Below, one piece after another: positions 25,390 to 33,063 of a stretch of 64,000 nucleotides of DNA; position 1 is the stretch's first letter, and every line of letters begins with the position of its first letter. The stretch comes from CATOSP01 sp965197545 (GTDB lineage: Bacteria; Chloroflexota; Dehalococcoidia; Lucifugimonadales; UBA3495). The stretch lies in contig CBDANJ010000008.1 in assembly GCA_965197545.1 (NCBI GenBank), positions 2,480,001 through 2,544,000 of the forward strand, in the 5' to 3' direction. The position numbers and the translations under genes are program-made. A model generated the notes under the pieces. That model searched no databases. It saw nothing but the letters and a program-made list of their open reading frames with translations, and had not been told where the DNA came from.

Positions 25390-25573
25390 AGTTGCCGCGC
25401 TAAGCCAAGCCCTCGGCCAGTCAAAAACCGAATGGCCCAACTACGGTTTCTGTTCTTGCCGAGCAGTCGGCATGTCGCGACAATGTGTATCCCAGTTCCT
25501 CGTAATGAGTATGTTCATAAGCGAACTGTAAGTCCGAGATTGAGGATGAATGAGGAACCGCCGAGGATGAGTC

Positions 25574-26074
25574 ATGGCCGCTGATCATCATGTCCAGCAA
25601 GTCTGGTCCGGAATTGTCGAGTCGGAAAGGCATTTTCGCTATTACGACCGTCTTCATTCTCGCATGGAGCGCTACCACGTACTACTCATGGTAATCATTG
25701 GAATCGGCTCAACCGGAGCTGCGGTGTCGTTGCTGGGATATCTTCCCGATCTGGTTGCCGCTGTTATGTATTTCGTGGTAGCTGCGGCGGCGGCAATCGC
25801 GTTCGTCGCCGACTTTTCGAAGAAATCCGCGATAGCCTCCGTGATCTGTAGCCAATATGCAAATGTGACCACTGATTGGAAACGGCTCTGGCGGAGACTA
25901 GACGAGATGGAACCTGAAGACGTACTTGACCGAGCCGATGATCTTGAGCGTATGCAGGCGATTATCGACGGCAGCGCTGACCAATGTGGGTCTACCGACA
26001 ACGCATTAAACGAACGAGTAACCAGGGAAGCAAACGACGTGCTCTATGCAGAGTTCTCTCAGCAAGGAGACTAA
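25574..26074 (+). CDS. SLATT-like two-transmembrane protein
   Basis: A 166-residue protein with an N-terminal helix (QQVWSGIVESERHFRYYDRL), two transmembrane helices at about residues 35-55 and 62-82, and a long C-terminal helical part with WKRLWRRLDEMEPEDVLDR. This architecture matches SLATT-type (SMODS/SLOG-associated two-TM) effectors, which act at the membrane in some anti-phage systems. No nucleotide-sensing partner such as SMODS or SLOG is beside it. A short Pro-rich frame overlaps its end. The pair is bounded by 31-bp direct repeats, as if inserted after NHL gene 2. Confidence 0.6.
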   Translation: MAADHHVQQVWSGIVESERHFRYYDRLHSRMERYHVLLMVIIGIGSTGAAVSLLGYLPDLVAAVMYFVVAAAAAIAFVADFSKKSAIASVICSQYANVTTDWKRLWRRLDEMEPEDVLDRADDLERMQAIIDGSADQCGSTDNALNERVTREANDVLYAEFSQQGD

Positions 26075-26156
26075 GGACAGACCGCTTCCTTGGCCGCCAA
26101 ATGTTCCCAAGCCCCCGCCTCCATCGCGCCCAAGTCCCGGCGGCGGCCGTGGCTGA
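26046..26156 (+). CDS. 36-residue proline-rich small protein
   Basis: This short frame starts inside the last codons of the SLATT-like gene (29-base overlap, +2 frame). It encodes a basic N-terminus (MQSSLSKETKDR), then PLPWPPNVPKPPPPSRPSPG and a Gly/Arg end. GGGTAG-like ribosome sites are absent, so it would depend on translational coupling. The composition is clearly non-random for an out-of-frame overlap. It could be a membrane- or SH3-like-domain partner of the SLATT-like protein; this is inference. Confidence 0.45.
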   Translation: MQSSLSKETKDRPLPWPPNVPKPPPPSRPSPGGGRG

Positions 26157-26176
26157 CCTAGCTCGAAAGGGAACTT

Positions 26177-26207
26177 CGCGTCAGGGTCGTTGGGTTGTAG
26201 GCTACCC
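26177..26207 (+). repeat. 31-bp direct repeat, copy 2
   Basis: An exact copy of 25359-25389. The remaining coding sense is the end of NHL gene 2. It runs directly into the 3' end of the convergent M42 peptidase gene, which suggests the original junction before the SLATT-like module arrived. Confidence 0.9.
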
Positions 26208-27305
26208 GGAGGTTTCCATGAGCCGCTGGCGGGTCTCTTCCGGCACGTTGCGCAGCCGGTCCCTGAACGCGGTATTGCCCCGGTCAGCTACGCTGTGGGC
26301 TGCTTCCACCATCAATTCGACCCCGCCAAGGTAGTCCTCCAGGTGGATATATTCCGCCTCGATCCTTCCCTCGGGAGCCGCGTTGTGGTAATTGCCCAAG
26401 GGGAAGGCAATGCCGGTGGTCTGGTAGCCGTAGACGGAAAAGGCGCTGGCTTCGCAGACCCCTCCGCTCATCAATTGCCGTTGGCATTTAAACCCTTCTG
26501 GACGGCCTTGCAGGACCTCTCTGGCTCGTATGAGCACCGACTCCGCTTCGACGTTGAAGGTGTAGCCTGCGTCCCCCACACGTATTACCGGCCCGCTGCC
26601 CTGTTCCGCACCTGGCAGGGTCCTGCTGGACTCGGTGGACACGACCAAGGTATCGGGAGGCAGCGACCCGGCTTCGGCCATTAGCCTCGCTCCCATGAGT
26701 CCGATCTCTTCGGCGCGGGTGAATACCCCGTAGACATCCCCCGCCGGAGGCCGGTCCTTCAACTCCGCTAGGGCAGAGAGAATCGAGCCGCAACCGGCTA
26801 GGTCGTCGGCTGCCCGCATCCTTATGAAGTCTCCGTCCAGGGCGAAGTCCTGAAGGTCGAATACCACGGCGCAGGGCAGGGCAACCTCCATGGGATCGTC
26901 CAGAGAGATCAGTACTTGCCGCTCCGATGCCTCTCCGTGGGGACCGGCAGTAGAGGCGGACCGCCGCTCACCACCGGGGAACACCATCTGAAGCGGCACG
27001 CCAGCCTTGAAGCTACTGGGAGGCACTCCACCCAGGGCTGTTCCCACAAGGTAATCGCCGCTGACCGAAACCGCTTCAAAGCCCGGATGGTCCATGTGGG
27101 CAACGATCGCGAATGGGGTCACGCCCGAGGATTTGCCTAGGATGTGTGCAATGATATTCCCGAAGTCATCGACCTGGAACGGCACACCCATGTCCGTAAG
27201 ATGTCCGGTCACAGTGGATGACACTCTCGATTCATGGTAGGCGACCGCTGGCTGGGCTCCCAGACTGGCGAGAATGCTGAGCGCACGTTCCTTTTGAATC
27301 ATCAC
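26202..27305 (-). CDS. M42/M20-like zinc aminopeptidase
   Basis: A 367-residue metallopeptidase resembling M42 glutamyl aminopeptidase or deblocking aminopeptidase. Metal ligands and catalytic residues are visible as HMDHPG, AADDLAGCGS (bridging Asp), TRAEEIGLMGA (catalytic Glu pair), VSTESSR and GNYHNAAPEG. It would remove N-terminal residues from short peptides in the cytoplasm. GTG at 27305 and ATG at 27302 are both possible; AAGGAG lies ten bases before the GTG. Its stop lies in the second 31-bp repeat copy. Confidence 0.85.
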   Translation of the reverse strand: MMIQKERALSILASLGAQPAVAYHESRVSSTVTGHLTDMGVPFQVDDFGNIIAHILGKSSGVTPFAIVAHMDHPGFEAVSVSGDYLVGTALGGVPPSSFKAGVPLQMVFPGGERRSASTAGPHGEASERQVLISLDDPMEVALPCAVVFDLQDFALDGDFIRMRAADDLAGCGSILSALAELKDRPPAGDVYGVFTRAEEIGLMGARLMAEAGSLPPDTLVVSTESSRTLPGAEQGSGPVIRVGDAGYTFNVEAESVLIRAREVLQGRPEGFKCQRQLMSGGVCEASAFSVYGYQTTGIAFPLGNYHNAAPEGRIEAEYIHLEDYLGGVELMVEAAHSVADRGNTAFRDRLRNVPEETRQRLMETSG

Positions 27306-27334
27306 GGTGGAATGCTCCTTGGCGGAATGGCGCG

Positions 27335-27343
27335 ATTATAGCA
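27335..27343 (-). promoter_or_regulatory. Extended -10 promoter for the peptidase gene
   Basis: On the minus strand the sequence TGCTATAAT is a perfect extended -10 element. The start codon lies about 30 bases downstream with AAGGAG between. No clear -35 box is present, as expected for an extended -10 site. Confidence 0.5.
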
Positions 27344-27396
27344 AGGCTGAAATGACGGAGCTATAGCAGCGCGAGGTCTGGTTCCAATGTCGGAGT

Positions 27397-28155
27397 CTAG
27401 TCAACAACCCCGGGTTCACCGGCTTGGCGGCGCGAAAACCGGCCTACACCCAGCCTGAATTGGACCACGCTCGCCAGACTGTGGAGAATATCAGAGACCG
27501 CTTGCGCTCTTCCCAGCTTACTTTCGCCCAACCGCCTGTCGGAGAAGGTGATCGGGACTTCTACTATCCGAAGGCCAGTGGACAGGGCCACCAGCATCGC
27601 CTCGGGTACGAACTCGTAGCCGGCGCCTCGGGCCCTGTCGAGAATCACCGATACCGCTCGCCGTGAAAAGACACGGAAGTTAGTTGTTGACTCCAGCGGG
27701 GCTCCGGCTCCCCAATGAAATAGCAAATTCGCGCCCCGGCTCAAGACCCTTCGCCCCAAGCCCCAGTTCAGGATAGTCCCTCCGGGCATGTACCGGCTTC
27801 CTTGCACAACGTCCGCGCCTTCCGTTCTGATCGCTTCCAGTAGCCGTGGCGCTTCACGCGGGTCGTGAGAGAAGTCGGCGTCCATGGTCAAGGTGAACTC
27901 CGCGCCTGATTTGTGCGCGGCGGCCAGCCCGTGACGCAACGCCGATCCCAGACCCAGCTTTGCCGGACGTTGGATGAGGGTCAGATTGCCGAATCGATCG
28001 GAGAGTCGCTGGGCCACCTCCCAGGTCCCGTCGGGACTGCTGTCGTCCACAAGGACTATCTCCAGGTCTTCCCCCAACCCTTCCAACGCTTCAATAAGAG
28101 ACGGCAGGTTTTCGGCTTCGTTGTAGGTTGCCAGCACTATGGCCAGTTCGGGCAT
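27397..28155 (-). CDS. Polyprenol monophosphomannose synthase-like glycosyltransferase
   Basis: A 252-residue family 2 glycosyltransferase of the Dpm1 type, which transfers mannose (or another hexose) from GDP-sugar to polyprenyl phosphate on the inner face of the membrane. Motifs in order: IVLATYNEAENLPSLIEAL, VLVDDSSPDGTWEVAQ, MDADFSHDP (metal-binding D-x-D), QGSRYMPGG, NFRVFSRRAV and SKLG. There are no C-terminal transmembrane helices, as in the short Dpm1 form. It stands alone between the peptidase and the divergent Ldh gene. Confidence 0.88.
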   Translation of the reverse strand: MPELAIVLATYNEAENLPSLIEALEGLGEDLEIVLVDDSSPDGTWEVAQRLSDRFGNLTLIQRPAKLGLGSALRHGLAAAHKSGAEFTLTMDADFSHDPREAPRLLEAIRTEGADVVQGSRYMPGGTILNWGLGRRVLSRGANLLFHWGAGAPLESTTNFRVFSRRAVSVILDRARGAGYEFVPEAMLVALSTGLRIVEVPITFSDRRLGESKLGRAQAVSDILHSLASVVQFRLGVGRFSRRQAGEPGVVD

Positions 28156-28237
28156 GGTGCGCGTCTAATGTATTTCCAAGGATTCGTTTGACCATGTCCA
28201 GTATAGACCATGCCTGGTAGCCCCGCCTGTTGACCGG

Positions 28238-28246
28238 TGCTATACT
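28238..28246 (+). promoter_or_regulatory. Extended -10 promoter for the Ldh-family gene
   Basis: TGCTATACT matches an extended -10 element. The leader would be about 110 bases before the GTG start at 28362. No clear -35 box is seen. Confidence 0.4.
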
Positions 28247-28361
28247 CCACCCGACGAAGCTTGGGACCGGTTTCCGTCCGGACAGATGTCTAATTCAGGC
28301 GTCGTAACCAGCCCCCGCAAAGTGATAGTTAATAAAGAAGTAGTGAATTAGGAGGAGCGCC

Positions 28362-29450
28362 GTGCTGCCACAGTTCAGAGTCCCGTTAGACGAGGCCGTG
28401 ATGGTCCAAGAAGATGACCTCCGGGGCACCGTCATCCCAATCTTCGAGAAGATGGGAGTCACCCCCGAGGACGCCCGATTGGCGGCCGACGTCTTGGTTG
28501 TGGCGGACCTCCGGGGTGTCGATACTCACGGCGTGTCCAACATGCTGCGGAGCTACGTATCCGGCTATCAAAGCGGCCAGATAAACCCCCAACCCAACTG
28601 GAAGGTTGTCCGGGAGACTCCAAGCACGGCCAATATCGACTGCGACCGCGGTCTCGGGGTTATCATCGCTCCCAAGGCCATGGACATCGCGATACAGAAA
28701 GCCCGGCAGGTGGGTATCGGAATGGTCACCATGGGCAACGGCCGGCACCTGGGGATGGCTTCCTATCACGCGATGAAGGCTCTTGAACACGACATGATCG
28801 GCACCTGCATGACTTCCTGCCCCCCGTCGGTGTTGCCCACCTTCGGCGCAGAGCCGGTATTGGGCACCAACCCCATCGCGGTCGCCGTACCCGCCAAGAA
28901 CGAACCGCCCTTCGTCTTCGACGCGGCCACCAGCACCGTGGCGGCCAACAAAATGGGCATCGCCCGCCGCCTTGGCGTCATGATGGAGGCCGGCTGGATG
29001 GCAGACAGCGAAGGAACGCCGGTGATGGAAGAAGTGGACCCGGCTATGCGGGAGTCTGGAGGTTATCAGCTTCTCCCCCTGGGCAGCACCAGGGAGTTGG
29101 GTTCCCATAAGGGGTATGGACTTTCCTGCGTGGTGGACATCCTGGCTGGTGTCCTAACCGGCGTGGGCTACGGAGCTATGCCAGGACGCCCCAACTTCGG
29201 TCACTATGTTGCGGCCTACAGCATTGACGCTTTCACCGACGTCGATAGCTTCAAGGACATGATGGACGAATGGCTCCTGATGATGAAGAACGCCAAACCG
29301 GCCCCGGGACATGATAGGGTATTGGTTGCCGGGCAACCGGAAGCCGAGGTTGAGGCCGTGCGCCGTGTCGATGGCATCCCCTTCCACCAAGAGGTAGTCG
29401 ACTGGCTGAGGGACACCTGCAGCGAGCTATCCGTGAACTGCCTGGTGTAG
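28362..29450 (+). CDS. Ldh family (malate/L-lactate dehydrogenase-type) oxidoreductase
   Basis: A 362-residue NAD(P)-dependent oxidoreductase of the Ldh_2 fold, unrelated to classical lactate dehydrogenase; relatives act on malate, ureidoglycolate, sulfolactate or imino acids. Visible motifs are ADLRGVDTHGVSNM (conserved D-T-H-G), IGMVTMGNGRHLGMASYH, GTNPIAVAVP, FVFDAATSTVAANK and GSHKGYGLSCVVDILAGVLTG. The substrate cannot be chosen from sequence. Start GTG with AGGAGGAG upstream. A strong hairpin ends the transcript at 29484-29520. Confidence 0.9.
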   Translation: MLPQFRVPLDEAVMVQEDDLRGTVIPIFEKMGVTPEDARLAADVLVVADLRGVDTHGVSNMLRSYVSGYQSGQINPQPNWKVVRETPSTANIDCDRGLGVIIAPKAMDIAIQKARQVGIGMVTMGNGRHLGMASYHAMKALEHDMIGTCMTSCPPSVLPTFGAEPVLGTNPIAVAVPAKNEPPFVFDAATSTVAANKMGIARRLGVMMEAGWMADSEGTPVMEEVDPAMRESGGYQLLPLGSTRELGSHKGYGLSCVVDILAGVLTGVGYGAMPGRPNFGHYVAAYSIDAFTDVDSFKDMMDEWLLMMKNAKPAPGHDRVLVAGQPEAEVEAVRRVDGIPFHQEVVDWLRDTCSELSVNCLV

Positions 29451-29483
29451 CTTCCGCAGATTTACCGCGACTGGTCTTGGGTC

Positions 29484-29520
29484 TAGACCGTTCAAACCGG
29501 TTTCTGGTTTGGGCGGTCTA
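29484..29520. terminator. Bidirectional terminator between Ldh and LLM genes
   Basis: Fifteen-base arms, tagaccgttcaaacc and ggtttgggcggtcta, pair with two G-U wobbles around a seven-base loop. A T-rich tail (atctttt) follows on the plus strand. The right arm contains the stop codon of the convergent LLM gene. Confidence 0.7.
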
Positions 29521-30648
29521 ATCTTTTAGGGCGGGGATTACCTCTTTGCCGAATAGCTCGATGGACCGCATGGTGTCTTCGTGTGAGAGTTGGCCGCCCT
29601 GGGCTTCCAGTAGCAGCGACCCGACGCCCAACTCGCTTTTGATGTGGAGAAGCTGCTCAGTCACCGAGTCGGGGTCGCCGACTACCAGGTGGTAGCGTTC
29701 TTGTAGTTCCTGGTATGACAACTCGTTTAGGGGTGTGGGACGCCTGGCCGCGGTTGCCGAGGCTCCCGCCCTAGACGTGTATCCAGGCGGCGACCAATAT
29801 TCACGGGGACCCCGCAGCGGGTAATTCATCCGCCACAGGAAAGCCTTTCCAGCCTCCTGCGCCTTCGCCTCCGTCTCGTTGACATGGCTGCAAATCATGT
29901 AAGCGAACTTTTCGGGGCCCGGTTCCCAACCGTCTTCCGCCGCGTATTCCCTGTAACGTTGGAAAAGGTTCTTGGCTACGTCCAAAGGGGTCAGGAAAGC
30001 GGCGTAGGTATAGCGGTTGCGCGCAGCCCATTCCACCGTCTCCGGGCTGCCTGTTCCGGGGACCCATACCGGAGGGTGCGGCTTCTGTAACGGGAGCATC
30101 CAAGGGTTTACCGCACGGTATTGGTAATGCTTGCCTTCCCAGCGGAAAGGCCCTGGGGTGGTCCATGACTTGATGATCAGGTCGTGGCATTCCTCGAACC
30201 TTTCGCGGTTGTGGATCGGGTTGGTATTGTTGGCCCAACTCTCGATTCCGATGCCCCGGACGAAACCTGAAACAATACGGCCTCCGGAGATCACATCCAA
30301 CATGGCGATCTCTTCGGCCAGACGGACGGGGTTGTCGGATGTGGGCAGCATGTTGCCCAGCATCAATATCTTGGCCTTCTGAGTTATGCGGGCCAGGATG
30401 CCCCCTGAGATGTTCACCTCCACGTCCATGCAAGACGGCGTGTTGTGATGCTCGTTGATCATCAGGCCGTCGAAGCCCATTTCCTCGGCGTATTGGTACT
30501 CGTCCAGGTAACGCTTAAACAGATCATGGGCCTTGCCGGGGTCGAAGTAGGAGTTGGGGAAGGTGAGTCTCATCGACGGATATTTCTCCGCCTCCGACTC
30601 GGGGAACTCGGCAAAGGGCATTTCGGTGAAGTAATAGACGTCCGTCAT
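29518..30648 (-). CDS. LLM class flavin-dependent monooxygenase 5
   Basis: A 376-residue luciferase-like protein of the bacterial luciferase/alkanal-monooxygenase type. It has EEMGFDGLMINEHHNTPSC, LGNMLPTSDNPVRLAEEIAM, GGRIVSGFVRGIG, and a C-terminal SHEDTMRSIELFGKEVIPAL. It is about 45 per cent alike by eye to the LLM protein at 31519. The start at 30648 overlaps the stop of the upstream hydrolase gene (ATGA). With the hydrolase and LLM 6 it forms a three-gene transcription unit, suggesting oxygenation followed by hydrolysis of one substrate. Confidence 0.9.
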   Translation of the reverse strand: MTDVYYFTEMPFAEFPESEAEKYPSMRLTFPNSYFDPGKAHDLFKRYLDEYQYAEEMGFDGLMINEHHNTPSCMDVEVNISGGILARITQKAKILMLGNMLPTSDNPVRLAEEIAMLDVISGGRIVSGFVRGIGIESWANNTNPIHNRERFEECHDLIIKSWTTPGPFRWEGKHYQYRAVNPWMLPLQKPHPPVWVPGTGSPETVEWAARNRYTYAAFLTPLDVAKNLFQRYREYAAEDGWEPGPEKFAYMICSHVNETEAKAQEAGKAFLWRMNYPLRGPREYWSPPGYTSRAGASATAARRPTPLNELSYQELQERYHLVVGDPDSVTEQLLHIKSELGVGSLLLEAQGGQLSHEDTMRSIELFGKEVIPALKD

Positions 30649-31430
30649 GCCAGAAACTCCAGGGCCACCCGTACAAACTCGTCTGGCTTTTCCACCTGGG
30701 GAGAGTGACCGCATCCGTCAATTATCACGACATCTGATTTCGGGAGGGCCTGGTGGAAAAGCTCCGCGCATTCCACCGGCACCAGCCGGTCTTCCCTCCC
30801 CCATACGATTCTGGAGGGTATGTTCACTCTGCTCAGTAGACCGGGCAATCGAGGGTCGTACATGTAGGGCTTCCAGCAAAGCCTCACCGCCATTTCGCGG
30901 TTGGTTTCGGCGGTCTCCACCTGGTCTGGAGTGGGTGGTTGGCCGTAAAGCTGGTCGTATTCAGGGGCTTGCGATGGGTCGTGGAACAACAGCTCGTTGA
31001 TCTGGGCTGGGCTGATGATAAAGATATCGGTGATCTCACCCTGCTGCGGCTTGATCCCCACCGGGTCTACCAGCATTAGCTTGCTGAACGCGTGTCGGCA
31101 GGACACCGCAACTTCCGAGGCGATCCAGCCGCCCATCGAGAACCCTATCGCTCGAGCGCCCTCCAACCCCTGCTCTTCCAGAAACCATGTGTAGAACGAC
31201 GCCATGTCCGCTATCGTCTCCAGCCATTCGGGCCGTTCCGACTTGTTATACCCGGGGTGGGAAGGCAGGTAGACAGTATATTGGTCCGCCAGCGCCTGCA
31301 CATAACGCAGCCAACCGGAGTTGCCCCCCGCGCCGTGGAACAGGACCAATGGGTCGCCGGAGCCCCCGGTCAGTATCTGGACCTTGTTGCCGCCCACCTC
31401 GACGATCTTTTCCGTGAACTCTGTGGCCAT
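30645..31430 (-). CDS. Alpha/beta hydrolase (C-C or ester hydrolase type)
   Basis: A 261-residue alpha/beta hydrolase with all catalytic parts: oxyanion LFHGAGGNSG, nucleophile Ser in GFSMGGWIASE (residue about 99), acid in WGREDRLVP, and base His in IDGCGHSPQVEKPDEF. The sequence resembles meta-cleavage product hydrolases and haloperoxidase-like esterases. Its gene lies between two LLM monooxygenase genes and overlaps the downstream one by four bases, so its substrate is probably the monooxygenase product. Confidence 0.9.
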   Translation of the reverse strand: MATEFTEKIVEVGGNKVQILTGGSGDPLVLFHGAGGNSGWLRYVQALADQYTVYLPSHPGYNKSERPEWLETIADMASFYTWFLEEQGLEGARAIGFSMGGWIASEVAVSCRHAFSKLMLVDPVGIKPQQGEITDIFIISPAQINELLFHDPSQAPEYDQLYGQPPTPDQVETAETNREMAVRLCWKPYMYDPRLPGLLSRVNIPSRIVWGREDRLVPVECAELFHQALPKSDVVIIDGCGHSPQVEKPDEFVRVALEFLA

Positions 31431-31518
31431 GCTATTTCCTCTCTCGCATTAAGGGATCTCCTCCGGCTCCGCTTCCCTACGCCCACGATGAGCGATGAAC
31501 AAGCGTGTCCCAGTCGTG

Positions 31519-32730
31519 TTAGGGCGCCTTCTGGAACGGGTCGGTCAGCTCCAGTTCCTCACCGATCTCCCGGAGGGCTGGCAGCACTTCCTGTCCCATC
31601 AGCTCCAGGCAGCGCATGGAGTCTTCGTGGCTGATGGAACCGTCGTTGGTCCAGACAGCCAGGATTCCCGGACGCATCTGGGCCAGGACCTCCCTTAGCT
31701 TGCTTACTACCGTGTCGGGGCTGCCGATAATCCAGCGGTTGGACGCCAGGATTTCGTCATAAGCCGCTGTGTCCAGGCCTCCGACGCGGAAGGGGTCGCT
31801 GCGGATCTGCTCCCTGAGGCGGAGGAACCTGGGGTCCCGGCTGGCGCTGCCGTATCCAACAGGTGACGCATAGTCCCTGGGAAGCGGTATGCGTCCCACG
31901 CCGATATTACCTTCCATATAGCCGCGGCCAACTTCCTCGGCTTTCTCGTCGGTGTCCTGGACATGAATCCGCACGAGGTAACCGAAATGCTCAGGCCCCG
32001 GCTCGTAACCGTGCTGCCGGGCCGTCTCGGCGTAGATCTGCATCATATCCTGGGTCCCCTGGTGGTCGGTCTCGAGGAAGAGGTACGGGTAGTGATGCTC
32101 CGCGCACCAGACCAGGGTCTCCGGACTGCCGGTGCCGGGAATCCAGATGGGCGGGTGCGGCTTTTGCAGCGGCGTTTCGAACGGATTGACCACCCGGAAC
32201 TGGTAATGCTTTCCTTCCCAGCGGAAGGGGCCGGGAGTTGTCCACGTCTTGATCAACAAGTCGTGTGCCTCTTCGAATCTCTCCCGGTTGAACAGGGGGT
32301 TGGTGTTGGTGGCCAGGCTCTCGACGCCCGTCCCCCTAACGAACCCGGACACCAGGCGGCCCCGGGAGATCATGTCTATCTCCGCCAGTTCTTCGGCGAG
32401 GCGTATGGGGTTGTCAAAGATGGGCAGAGGGTTTCCCAGAAGCACGATCTTGGGCGTCTTGGTGATCCGCGCCAGGATGGCGGCTTCCAGGTTCATAGTC
32501 GCGCCTAGGCACGTGGGGGTGTTGTGATGCTCGTTGAGCATCAGCCCGTCGAACCCCACTTCCTCCGAGTATTCGTACTCGTCCAGGTACTTGTTATACA
32601 ATTCGGAGCCAAGTTGCGGGTCAAAGTGGGAGTTGGAAAAGGTGAGGCGCACCGCCTGATTGGGGCTGTTGATAACGTCTTCGGGGGTGTAGTTGACGTA
32701 GGCCCGCTCGGTAAAGCGCATCAAAAACAT
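31519..32730 (-). CDS. LLM class flavin-dependent monooxygenase 6
   Basis: A 403-residue luciferase-like protein: EEVGFDGLMLNEHHNTPTCLG, LGNPLPIFDNPIRLAEELAE, RGRLVSGFVRGTGVE, WEGKHYQFRVVNPF and a C-terminal SHEDSMRCLELMGQEVLPAL. It is the leading gene of the LLM-hydrolase-LLM unit. The start at 32730 has GGGAGG eight bases upstream, and the extra open frame to 32895 is not protein-like. A promoter with TTGACG and TACAGT lies at 32867-32895. Confidence 0.9.
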   Translation of the reverse strand: MFLMRFTERAYVNYTPEDVINSPNQAVRLTFSNSHFDPQLGSELYNKYLDEYEYSEEVGFDGLMLNEHHNTPTCLGATMNLEAAILARITKTPKIVLLGNPLPIFDNPIRLAEELAEIDMISRGRLVSGFVRGTGVESLATNTNPLFNRERFEEAHDLLIKTWTTPGPFRWEGKHYQFRVVNPFETPLQKPHPPIWIPGTGSPETLVWCAEHHYPYLFLETDHQGTQDMMQIYAETARQHGYEPGPEHFGYLVRIHVQDTDEKAEEVGRGYMEGNIGVGRIPLPRDYASPVGYGSASRDPRFLRLREQIRSDPFRVGGLDTAAYDEILASNRWIIGSPDTVVSKLREVLAQMRPGILAVWTNDGSISHEDSMRCLELMGQEVLPALREIGEELELTDPFQKAP

Positions 32731-32866
32731 GGGTTGCCTCCCTAGCGATGAGTGCCTTCGGTATGACTTAGCCCATTGTCGGGGAGTCCGCCGTGTCGGC
32801 CTGTGGGGTCCGTCGATGAACGCCGCTCTGGCGAGACGCCCGGTTGCGTGGTTTTGGGTCGCTTGG

Positions 32867-32895
32867 ACTGTAGCGCATTCACTACGAAACGTCAA
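32867..32895 (-). promoter_or_regulatory. Sigma-70-like promoter of the LLM-hydrolase-LLM unit
   Basis: On the minus strand TTGACG (32895-32890) and TACAGT (32872-32867) are separated by exactly 17 bases. The leader would be about 130 bases. Confidence 0.5.
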
Positions 32896-32986
32896 AAGAG
32901 TTGAATAGGCCCCGATTTCACAGCTTGGAAGGGAGAGCCCGCAACCTCACAGGTTTGTGTAGACGGCGTGCCAGTCCGGGCCCTTG

Positions 32987-32995
32987 TGCTATATT
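32987..32995 (+). promoter_or_regulatory. Extended -10 promoter for serA
   Basis: TGCTATATT is a close match to an extended -10 element. Transcription would begin about 60 bases before the serA start. Confidence 0.4.
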
Positions 32996-33063
32996 GGATA
33001 GGCTGTAACCAAAACCACGGAGGTTGCACACCCACTCTGTAGAAAGAGGATGAGAATAACGCA

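Larger units (their letters stand above)
32731..33063. other. Divergent intergenic region between LLM 6 and serA
   Basis: 333 bases without a gene. It contains the two outward promoters described separately and the serA ribosome site (GAAAGAGGATG). I saw no repeat or other structure in it. Confidence 0.6.
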
